Assembly: GCA_963539215.1 (NCBI GenBank)
Contig: CAUTJT010000001.1
Span: 161,359 to 225,358 of the forward strand
DNA length: 64,000 nt
DNA from: CAURNT01 sp963539215
GTDB taxonomy: Bacteria; Fusobacteriota; Fusobacteriia; Fusobacteriales; Leptotrichiaceae
Reading direction: 5' to 3'
Position 1 is the stretch's first letter; every line of letters begins with the position of its first letter. Positions 53,991 through 61,800 of this stretch are shown one piece after another. The translations under genes and the position numbers were made by a program. The notes under the pieces were generated by a model. That model saw only the letters and a list, made by a program, of their open reading frames with translations. It did no database searches and was not told the DNA's origin.

Positions 53991-54002
53991 TCCTTAGCAT
54001 TT
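53972..54002 (+). terminator. Bidirectional terminator after the MFS gene
   Basis: Perfect 12-bp stem AAATGCTAAGGA/TCCTTAGCATTT with a four-base loop. The T-run is better on the minus strand. It separates the transporter from the prophage relic. Confidence 0.75.
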
Positions 54003-54347
54003 ATCATATTCTCTAATAGTTTGGTCAAGAGGCAATGCCAGGAATTTTAGAGATAGCCTTTGGTTATTAAAAGTAGGCTCATCCACATAGAAAATACCTA
54101 AATCCATTAACTTAGATTTTTCATTTTCAGTTTGCTGGATCCCTACCAAAAGTCTTGAATTCTCACCAGGATACTATTCATTAAGCCATCTTTAATCTAA
54201 ATTTTCCAGGTCTAATTCTAAGTCATCTACAGTATTTTTTGAGTTATCTGTGTAAGTCATAGATGAAATACTAGCCTGTATTTCTTCAGTAATATCTACG
54301 CCCTCATATAAAACTAATATCTTTATGTTTCTCGCTACTCCAATCCT
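54003..54347 (-). pseudogene. Remnant of a phage late control protein D (tail/baseplate) gene
   Basis: One minus-strand frame reads GVARNIKILVLYEGVDITEE, then YTDNSKNTVDDLELDLENLD, then two stops (TAA and TAG) around WLNE, then DLGIFYVDEPTFNNQRLSLK and LALPLDQTIREY. This is the order of strands in the phage D/XkdQ family (YEGVDIT, YTDN.SG.ADDL.I.LED, W, FYIDEI, LPI..SIR). AGGAGG lies upstream but the codon at the usual distance is ATT, so the start also seems lost. The C-terminal two thirds of the gene are absent. It is a decayed prophage gene. Confidence 0.82.
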
Positions 54348-54368
54348 ATCAACCTCCTTTTTTGCAAT

Positions 54369-54396
54369 AAAAAAAGAGCAGCTTTTACACTGCTCT
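54369..54396 (-). terminator. Terminator after the PH/SHOCT gene
   Basis: Stem AGAGCAG/CTGCTCT (54375-54381 with 54390-54396) followed on the minus strand by seven T. Confidence 0.85.
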
Positions 54397-54412
54397 GCGT
54401 ATGTAATCTAAA

Positions 54413-54937
54413 TTATAATCCTAATAATTCTTTTTTCTTTTTATTAAATTCTTCTAATGTTATAACCCCTTGATCTAATAATGACTTAAATTTTAATATT
54501 TCATCTGCTGAACTAACTTGTTGATTAACTATTTGTGTTTGTGGTTTGTTTAATTCTTCTCTGGCTTTATTAACCGCATTTACAAAAGGTACTAACGTGT
54601 CCTTTGAGACATCTGTGACATTCATTTTTGAAGCTCCATCCCAAATTTCTATTTCCCCAAATATCAAGCCTTTTTTATGTCCTATTGAGTTTATCTTTCC
54701 TAAAGGTATTTCAATTTGTTTTAATCCAAAAATCATTCCCTTATCTAAAAAAATTAATCTCTTATTCGTTGAAATAACTAACCAAGTGTTACCGTTTAGC
54801 ATTCCAGAGGTAGCGTAAGTTATCACTTCATCATCTTGAATAATATTCGGAAGCTCTTTTACTTCTTTCTTTGTTCCCCAAAAATATGTCGCACCACATT
54901 CTTTTAACATCAATTGAATTTCATCTAAGCTTTTCAT
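54413..54937 (-). CDS. PH-like domain protein with C-terminal SHOCT motif
   Basis: 174 aa, cytoplasmic. Residues 30-130 have the strand pattern of a small bacterial PH domain (GNTWLVISTNKRLIFLDKG, then LGKINSIGHKKGLIFGEIEI). The last 30 residues (EILKFKSLLDQGVITLEEFN) are a SHOCT helix pair, a short oligomerisation motif. Such genes are common as phage or mobile-element cargo with unknown roles. It is intact and lies between two broken prophage genes, with its own promoter, palindrome, AGGAGG site and terminator. Less AT-biased codon use than neighbours fits transfer. Confidence 0.8.
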   Translation of the reverse strand: MKSLDEIQLMLKECGATYFWGTKKEVKELPNIIQDDEVITYATSGMLNGNTWLVISTNKRLIFLDKGMIFGLKQIEIPLGKINSIGHKKGLIFGEIEIWDGASKMNVTDVSKDTLVPFVNAVNKAREELNKPQTQIVNQQVSSADEILKFKSLLDQGVITLEEFNKKKKELLGL

Positions 54938-54955
54938 TTTATTCCCTCCTGATAA

Positions 54956-54996
54956 AGTATAATATTTATTATACTATAAATAAGTTATAAAATCAA
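54956..54996 (-). promoter_or_regulatory. Promoter with overlapping operator-like palindrome
   Basis: Minus-strand TTGATT (54991-54996) and TATAAT (54968-54973), exactly 17 bases apart. A perfect palindrome AGTATAAT-ATTT-ATTATACT (54956-54975) covers the -10, where a bound repressor would block transcription. Confidence 0.65.
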
Positions 54997-55010
54997 CAAA
55001 ATAACATTAT

Positions 55011-55181
55011 TCGAAACATAGTCATGCTAACTTTTTAATTAATAACAATGTTAATATATTGGCTATATCTAAAAGATTAGGACATGAGAAGATAGAAACA
55101 ACTTTAAATATATATTCGCATTTATACACAAAGTCACATGAATATATGATATCTGTATTAAACAAAAAAGACGGCTTATAA
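55011..55181 (+). pseudogene. C-terminal remnant of a phage tyrosine integrase
   Basis: 57 plus-strand codons read KHSHANFLINNNVNILAISK, then RLGHEKIETTLNIYSHLY and end at TAA. This is the last part of a tyrosine recombinase: the H-x-x-R-like HSHA box, the LGH box and the nucleophile Tyr in NIYSH. Everything upstream, including the first catalytic Arg, is missing and the frame is closed by TAA just before. It is a decayed prophage integrase lying at the element's edge. Confidence 0.85.
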
Positions 55182-55192
55182 AACCGTCTTTT
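55166..55192. terminator. Bidirectional terminator at the integrase/rplQ side
   Basis: Perfect 9-bp stem AAAAGACGG/CCGTCTTTT with a nine-base loop, overlapping the integrase stop. T-runs follow on both strands, so it can also end the rplQ operon. Confidence 0.75.
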
Positions 55193-55203
55193 ACATTTTA
55201 AAT

Positions 55204-55225
55204 TTTTAAGTCCATTTTAAGTCCA
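55204..55225. repeat. Two tandem 11-base repeats, possible attachment site
   Basis: TTTTAAGTCCA occurs twice back to back. It lies directly beyond the integrase remnant, where one end of an integrated element is normally found. No further copy is seen on the other side of the relic, so an attachment-site role is inference. Confidence 0.4.
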
Positions 55226-55273
55226 ACACTTTAAAAAGTTATTGGTATTATTAACTTAAATATATCTTAGCTA

Positions 55274-55651
55274 TTATACTAATTCTATTATAGCTAATTC
55301 TGCAGAATCTCCTCTTCTTACGTCAGTTTTAATGATTCTTGTGTATCCACCATTTCTTCCTGCATATTTAGGTCCTAATTCTTTACATACTTTAGCAGTT
55401 GCTTCTTCATTTCTTAAGAAAGCAAATACTTGTCTATATATATGAAGTGCTTTAGCAGCATCATCTTTAGCAAGATTATATTTTTTCCCTAAAGTAATCA
55501 TTCTTTCAACAAATTTTCTTAACTCTTTAGCACGAGTTACAGTTGTTTCTATTTGCTCAGCATTGATTAAAGATATAGTCATATTTTTCATCATTGCTAA
55601 TCTATGATCACTTCTTCTTCCTAATTTTCTATATGATTTTCTGTGATTCAT
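55274..55651 (-). CDS. rplQ: 50S ribosomal protein L17
   Basis: 125 aa. Start NHRKSYRKLGRRSDHRLAM is the family signature; C-terminus RRGDSAELAIIELV. Last gene of the infA-to-rplQ operon, directly after rpoA, as in most bacteria. Confidence 0.97.
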   Translation of the reverse strand: MNHRKSYRKLGRRSDHRLAMMKNMTISLINAEQIETTVTRAKELRKFVERMITLGKKYNLAKDDAAKALHIYRQVFAFLRNEEATAKVCKELGPKYAGRNGGYTRIIKTDVRRGDSAELAIIELV

Positions 55652-55688
55652 TTTTTTTAAGTCCTCCTATCTAACTTAATATGGTATT

Positions 55689-56657
55689 TTATTCTTCAGA
55701 AGAAGTCATATCGTAACCGTATTCCTTCATCTTTTCTATTATCTCTTTAACAGATTTATTTCCAAGATTCTTAACTTTCTTAAGATCTTCTTTTGTTAAA
55801 GTAATTAGATCTCCTATTGTATTTATATCTACTTTTTTCAAGCAGTTATATGAACGAACAGTTAACCCTAATTCTTCTATTCTTGTGTCTTCTAATACTG
55901 TAGGTGAGTCTTCAACTTCGACATCAACTATTTCTTCTTCATCTTCTCTATACTTAGCCATTGCTGTCCCTATATTTGAGAATGGTTTAGTATATATATT
56001 TAATAATTCAACTGCATAAGAAAGTGCTTCACGTATTTCAAAGCTTCCATCAGTAGTTATATTTAAAGTTAATTTGTCATAGTTTGTTACACGTCCTACC
56101 ATAGTATCTTCAACTTGATAACTTACTTTTCTAATTGGTGTATATATAGCATCAACAGCTAAGAAATCTGTTTCCCAACCTTCTTTGTTTATTTCATCTG
56201 AAACAACAAAACCTTCACCAGAATCAACTATGAATTCCATATCTAATTCTCTTTCAGTAGTTATAGTTGCTATAACTTGATCAGGATTTACTATTGTAAT
56301 TCCTAATTCTGGATTAATATCTGCTGCAGTAACCACTTTTGGTCCTTTTACAGATAACTTCATTCTTTTTTCTGTAGGTTCGTCAAGTTCAATAACAATT
56401 TCCTTAATATTTAATATTATATCAGTAACTGCTTCTTTTACTCCTGGTATAGTTGAAAATTCATTTAATACACCATCAATTCTAACTCCTTTAATAGCAG
56501 AACCTGGTATAGAAGAAAGTAGTATTCTTCTTAAAGCATTTCCAACAGTATTACCATATCCTCTATATAGAGGTTCTAAAGTATATTTAGCACTATACTT
56601 ATCTATTACTTCTTCTGTTAACTTTATATTTTTTGCTATCTTCTCAATATTTAACAA
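55689..56657 (-). CDS. rpoA: RNA polymerase alpha subunit
   Basis: 322 aa. The N-terminal assembly domain has PLYRGYGNTVGNALRRILL (about 29-47); the C-terminal DNA/activator-binding domain from about 245 has IEELGLTVRSYNCLKKV and LGNKSVKEI. Complete, with an acidic linker (EEEIVDVEVED). Confidence 0.97.
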   Translation of the reverse strand: MLNIEKIAKNIKLTEEVIDKYSAKYTLEPLYRGYGNTVGNALRRILLSSIPGSAIKGVRIDGVLNEFSTIPGVKEAVTDIILNIKEIVIELDEPTEKRMKLSVKGPKVVTAADINPELGITIVNPDQVIATITTERELDMEFIVDSGEGFVVSDEINKEGWETDFLAVDAIYTPIRKVSYQVEDTMVGRVTNYDKLTLNITTDGSFEIREALSYAVELLNIYTKPFSNIGTAMAKYREDEEEIVDVEVEDSPTVLEDTRIEELGLTVRSYNCLKKVDINTIGDLITLTKEDLKKVKNLGNKSVKEIIEKMKEYGYDMTSSEE

Positions 56658-56714
56658 GATAAACCACTCCCTTACAATTTAGAATTTTTACTATTAACAA
56701 TTTAATTCTACTTA

Positions 56715-57302
56715 TTATCTTGAATAGAACTCAATTATCATAGCTTCGTCGATTTCAAAATCAACAGCATCTCTAGTAGGGTTTTCTAAAACTTTTGCAG
56801 TTAAAGTTGATTCTTCTAATGATAACCAACCTGGAACAGTTTTTTGTCCAACTGATTCTTTAATTATTGCAAGTTCTGAAGATCCTTCTTTAAGAGTAAT
56901 TACATCTCCTTGTTTTACTCTGTAAGATGCAATATCTACTCTCTTACCATTTATTAAGATATGTCCATGACTAACTATTTGTCTTGCTTGTCTTCTAGTT
57001 GAACCGAATCCTAATCTATATACTACGTTATCTAATCTTCTTTCAAGGTATTGTAATAGTAATTCCCCTGTTACACCTTCTTTTCTTGTTGCTTCTTCAT
57101 ATAATTTATAAAATTGTTTTTCCATTACACCATATACGAATCTTGCTTTTTGTTTTTCTCTTAATTGTGTTCCATACTCAGTTAATTTTTTATTCGCATT
57201 TGGTCTTATATTTCTACTTGATTTTTTATTTACACCTAAAATGCTTGGATCTAATCCAAGAGTTCTACATTTCTTTAAAATAGGCTGTCTATCTCTTGCC
57301 AT
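56715..57302 (-). CDS. rpsD: 30S ribosomal protein S4
   Basis: 195 aa. S4-type RNA-binding domain LERRLDNVVYRLGF and HGHILINGKRVD near residue 110. At 195 aa it is a little shorter than the usual 200-206. The N-terminus lacks the Cys4 zinc motif found in some S4 proteins (CRT in KKCRTLGLD is a lone cysteine), so it is the zinc-free form. Confidence 0.97.
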   Translation of the reverse strand: MARDRQPILKKCRTLGLDPSILGVNKKSSRNIRPNANKKLTEYGTQLREKQKARFVYGVMEKQFYKLYEEATRKEGVTGELLLQYLERRLDNVVYRLGFGSTRRQARQIVSHGHILINGKRVDIASYRVKQGDVITLKEGSSELAIIKESVGQKTVPGWLSLEESTLTAKVLENPTRDAVDFEIDEAMIIEFYSR

Positions 57303-57330
57303 TTGTTTAATTCCTCCTTTGCAAACTTAA

Positions 57331-57717
57331 TTATAATTTCTTCTTAGGCGGTCTAGCACCATTGTGAGGAACTGGAGTAATATCAACTATTCTAGTTACC
57401 TCTAAGTCTGTTGCTTGGATTGATCTTATTGAAGCTTCTCTTCCAGATCCAGGCCCTTTAATTTTAATTTCTATTTTTTTCATTCCATTTTCAATAGCAA
57501 CTTGTGCTGCTTGTTCTGCAGCTATTTGTGCAGCAAATGGAGTTCCTTTTTTAGTTCCTTTGAAACCAGATGTTCCTCCTGATTTCCATATAACTACTTT
57601 ACCTTCACTATCAGTGATAGTAACAACTGTGTTGTTAAAAGTAGAATGTATATAAGCTATACCATTAGGTATATTTTTTAATTTCTTTTTCTTTGAAACT
57701 GTTGTTTTTTTAGCCAC
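57331..57717 (-). CDS. rpsK: 30S ribosomal protein S11
   Basis: 128 aa with IHSTFNNTVVTITD and the C-terminal basic DITPVPHNGARPPKKKL, the decoding-centre segment. Sits between rpsM and rpsD. Confidence 0.98.
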   Translation of the reverse strand: MAKKTTVSKKKKLKNIPNGIAYIHSTFNNTVVTITDSEGKVVIWKSGGTSGFKGTKKGTPFAAQIAAEQAAQVAIENGMKKIEIKIKGPGSGREASIRSIQATDLEVTRIVDITPVPHNGARPPKKKL

Positions 57718-57742
57718 TATATGGTCCTCCTATCTAAAATTT

Positions 57743-58108
57743 TTACTTTTTCTTAGCCACAGCCATTTTTGCTGGACCTTTTCTAGTTCTTGCGTTAGTC
57801 TTAGTCTTTTGACCTCTTACTGGTAATCCCATTCTGTGTCTTAATCCTCTGTAGCATTTAATATCAGTTAATCTCTTAATATTAAGTCTAATTTCTTTTC
57901 TTAATTCTCCTTCTATCTTGTACTCTTCAACGATAGTTCTGATTTTTCCTACTTCTTCTTCAGTTAAGTCTTTAACCTTAGTATCTTTGTTAATTCCAGC
58001 TTTTGCTAAAATTTCATTTGAAGTAGTTCTACCTATACCAAAGATATAAGTTAATGAGATTTCTACTCTTTTGTTTCTTGGGATGTCAACTCCTGCGATT
58101 CTAGCCAA
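57743..58108 (-). CDS. rpsM: 30S ribosomal protein S13
   Basis: 121 aa: start ARIAGVDIPRNKRVEISLTY, then helix-hairpin-helix ITDIKCYRGLRHRMGLPVRG-type segment and basic tail TRKGPAKMAVAKKK. The start codon is TTG, preceded by GGAGG; no upstream ATG fits. The 131-base gap before it is longer than the rest of the operon's gaps and holds a weak hairpin. Confidence 0.97.
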   Translation of the reverse strand: MARIAGVDIPRNKRVEISLTYIFGIGRTTSNEILAKAGINKDTKVKDLTEEEVGKIRTIVEEYKIEGELRKEIRLNIKRLTDIKCYRGLRHRMGLPVRGQKTKTNARTRKGPAKMAVAKKK

Positions 58109-58239
58109 ATCCTTTCCTCCTTAAATAAATTTTTTACCTTCTTCAATATGCCTTTTCTAAACATTTAGTAAAGTTAGAGTCCTACAACTCAACATATCTT
58201 TACAATTTTTACATAAAGTATATATAAAAATTTTAGATA

Positions 58240-58353
58240 TTAACCTTGTACTTGTTTGTGTTTAGGGTTTTCGCATATTACTCTTACTTTTCCGTGTCTT
58301 TTGATAATCTTACATTTATCACAGATACGTTTAACAGATGCCTTTACTTTCAT
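58240..58353 (-). CDS. rpmJ: 50S ribosomal protein L36
   Basis: 37 aa, too short for many gene finders: MKVKASVKRICDKCKIIKRH, then GKVRVICENPKHKQVQG. It has the zinc-binding set Cys11, Cys14, Cys27 and His32. GGAGGG precedes the ATG. It sits between infA and rpsM, its usual place. Confidence 0.96.
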   Translation of the reverse strand: MKVKASVKRICDKCKIIKRHGKVRVICENPKHKQVQG

Positions 58354-58371
58354 TAATAAAAACCCTCCTAA

Positions 58372-58590
58372 TTATTTTTTTCTATAAACGATTCTACCTC
58401 TAGAAAGATCATACGGTGATACTTCAACAGTAACCTTATCTCCTGGTAAAATTTTGATATAATTCATTCTCATTTTACCTGAAATATGTCCCAATAATAC
58501 GTGACCGTTTTCTAAACGAACTTGAAACATCGCATTTGGCAACGCTTCTAATATTTCACCTTCTAATTCTAGAACATCTTGTTTTGCCAT
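58372..58590 (-). CDS. infA: Translation initiation factor IF-1
   Basis: 72 aa OB-fold protein that binds the 30S A site. Full length with VLLGHISGKMRMNYIKILPG and the C-terminal VSPYDLSRGRIVYRKK. First gene of the operon, behind a good promoter and a hairpin-containing leader. Confidence 0.98.
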   Translation of the reverse strand: MAKQDVLELEGEILEALPNAMFQVRLENGHVLLGHISGKMRMNYIKILPGDKVTVEVSPYDLSRGRIVYRKK

Positions 58591-58677
58591 AATTCACCTC
58601 GACTCTTACCTAAATTTAAACAATAAAAAACTATGAGCATTTAACAACTCATGCCTCACAATCGCCTATACTAAAAG

Positions 58678-58706
58678 AGTATATCATAATTTTCTAGTAA
58701 TTGCAA
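58678..58706 (-). promoter_or_regulatory. Promoter of the infA-rplQ operon
   Basis: Minus-strand TTGCAA (58701-58706) and TATACT (58678-58683), exactly 17 bases apart. The leader of about 80 bases carries an ATGAG/CTCAT hairpin followed by TTTTTT (58626-58656). Confidence 0.7.
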
Positions 58707-58754
58707 GGGTTTTGAAGCAAAAATATGTGTAAATTCTGATAAAATTTAAAAATA

Positions 58755-58782
58755 AAAAGTGGAGAATAAAATCTCCACTTTT
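58755..58782 (-). terminator. Terminator after the adhesin gene
   Basis: Perfect 11-bp stem AAAAGTGGAGA/TCTCCACTTTT followed on the minus strand by TTATTTTTAAATTT. Confidence 0.85.
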
Positions 58783-58805
58783 ATAGAATCATTATACTTA
58801 AACTT

Positions 58806-61800
58806 CTATTTCACTTTTTTAGTTTTTGAATCTAGCATTTCAACTTTACTAGATAATTCTTTTATTTTATCTAATAAACTTTGTATTAATTTTTCATTTT
58901 CTGCTGATTTATCAACTTTTTCAGTTTCTTTATCTTTTAATAGTTCTTTTACAGTTTGTTCTAATTTTTCTACTTTAGATTCAAGAGCTGAATTTTTTTC
59001 TCTTAACTCTTTATTTTCTTTAGCATTCATTACATTAGGTTTTACTATTTCTCCAAATAGAACAGTAGCTCCTACTCCTATAGAGAATTTAGATTTAGTA
59101 TTTAATGCAGATCCTATTTTATATATGAATCTACCATTATCACTTTGACCCGATATTCCTACCGCTAAGGCATTTTGACCATTATAATGTCCTCCAGCAG
59201 CTGATATACCAAATGTGTAATTATTGCTTACTTGTGGTAAACTTGCTGTTGCTATAGCATTAGCAACTCCTGCACTACTTAAAGTATTGTATCTAGAATT
59301 TTCTTTATCTACATATTCTTTAACTTGTTTATCTGTTACTAGATATGTTTTATCCGTATCATTAGGATCTCCTATTGAACCAGGTAATAAATGAGAATTT
59401 AAAAGACCTCCTACTTTATCATCTAAATCCTTTTTATTGTAGTAATTAGTATCTAAGTAATTTTTAACATCTTTATCTGTTACAAGTTTTGTAGCAGGTG
59501 TTCCTATATTTGCACCAGTATTTAACTTAGTTGTGAATTTATCTACTTCTATATTTGAAGCATCTTTATTAGCTTTACTATCTAATTTACTATCAACTTC
59601 TGATTTTTTATATACATCTAAGTTATTTCTTAAAGTATCTTTTTCAGTATCTTTTAAGTTTGATAAGTCTTTATTAAGTTTTTCATCTATTTCTTTTTTT
59701 AATTTATCATCTAGTTTTTCTTTTGTAACATTACCATCCTTAATATGTTTAGTTTCAATAGAATTTTCTTTTAATTCAACACTAACATCTTTACCAAATA
59801 CTTTATTTTCTCCACCTGTTACAGTTAGCGTTGTTGATATTATATCTCCTTTTTCTATATTTCCTAAACCTTTAGCTAATGTATCTTGTACTGTTGATTT
59901 TAATAAAGTATCAGTTACCAATGCTCCAATAGGATTTGTTGCATTTGCACCATCTGTTAATTTAGTTATTAAACCAGCTCTATTATCATTAGTTAAATTA
60001 CTTCCATCCAATTTCAAATAACTTTCAAGGTCTGATTTATTAGCTTTATTATCAAGTTTTGAATCTATTGTTGTCTTATCATACACATTTAAATTATCTC
60101 TTAATGTAGATTTTTCAGCATCTGATAAGTTTGATAAATCTTTATTTACTTTTGTATCTAATTTAGTATTTAAATCTTTATTATTAGTATAATTAGCATC
60201 TAAGTATTCTTTAACTAATTTATCAGTTACTACTGTATCAGTAGGAGTTCCTATATTTGCTCCATTAGTTAAATTAGTTGTAAATGCGGCTTTATCTAAA
60301 TTAGATCCATCTTTTTTAGCTAACCCATCTACGTTTAACCCTGTTATCTTATCATTTATTTCATCTTTTGTATATACATCATCTTTATTAGCTTTCTTAT
60401 CAAGCCCTTCTTTAACTATACTATCAGTTACAAGTACACCTTTAGGTGTTGTTAAATCTGCTCCAGTTGATAAATTACCAGATATAGTTTTTCTTTCAGC
60501 TTCTGTTGTAATATTACTTGCATCTTTTTTCAAGAATGTAGAATCAGATTCACCTTTTGAATATACATCTAAATTAGTTCTTGCAGTAGATTTATCAGTA
60601 TCACTTAAGTTAGATAAATCTTTATTAGCTTTTGCATCTAATTTAGTTGTTAATAATGTATTATTTGTATAATTAGCATCTAAGTAATCTTTAACATTTT
60701 TATCTGTTACAAGCTTTGTAGTAGGTGTTCCTATATTTGCACCATCATTTAACTTAGCTGTAAATTTATCTACTTCTATATTTGAAGCATCTTTATTGGC
60801 TTTACCTTCTAATTTACTATCAACTTCTGATTTCTTATATACATCTAAGTTAGTTCTTAATGTTTCTTTACCTGCATCATCTAAATTAGATAAATCGTTA
60901 TTCAACTTTTTGTCAAGAGCCGATTTCACTACCCTATCTGTAACTAATCCACCATTTAAGTTATCTAAATTTCCATCTCCTGCTTTATCAATTATAGAAG
61001 ATTTCTCTACATTAGATAAATCTTTATTCGCCTTATTTGCAAGATCATCTGATGTTGCCACATTATTTAAACCTAAATTTTGTAATAATGTTGCTTTTTC
61101 ATTTTCATTTAAATTAGATCCCGTTTTATCAAGTTTATTATCAACAGAATTAATTTTATCTTTAAGATCTTTTGATAATTCTAAAGTAACATTTGTAAAT
61201 GTAGAATTATTTCCTCCAGTTACAGTAATATCTGTAGAAGTTATATTACCTTTAGCTAATTTTTCATTTAATTTACTTGTATCTAGATTTGTTAAATCTT
61301 TATCCAATTTACCATCTAAACCTTCTTTAACTTTTGTATCTGTTACTAATATTCCTTTAGGATCTGTTAAACTAGAATTTTCACTTAGTTTAGCTGCTAA
61401 TACTTTTCTCTTTTCATCTGCATCTACATTACTTCCGTCTAATTTAAGATATTCTTTTAATTGTTTATAAGTTACTGCGTCTTGATTATCAGTTGCATCT
61501 TTAACATTTTTTATCTGTCTTTCACTTCCAGTACTTCCAACTGATATCGCATTACTTACAGGAGTTGAAGCAGCTCCTAATGTTATTGAGTTAGTAACAT
61601 CTTTACTTACAGTTATGTTCGAACCTAACACAATATTATTATTTGATTTGTTAGCATCTCCTGATTCTCCAATATTATTATTTCTACCAAATACTATATT
61701 ATTTTCACCATTAATAACATTTGTATTTCCTATTGATATATTTTTATTTCCATTAGTTACTAAGTCTTGTCCTAATGCTGTTATAGCTTCACCAGTAGAT

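Noticed and set aside
60796..61470. Open plus-strand frame of 224 codons opposite the adhesin gene
   Set aside because: It is the antisense shadow of the repetitive adhesin sequence; no ribosome site or promoter, and low-complexity composition.
59500..61500. CRISPR array suggested by repeated blocks
   Set aside because: Repeats are in-frame coding units of about 100 bases or more without unique spacers of constant length.
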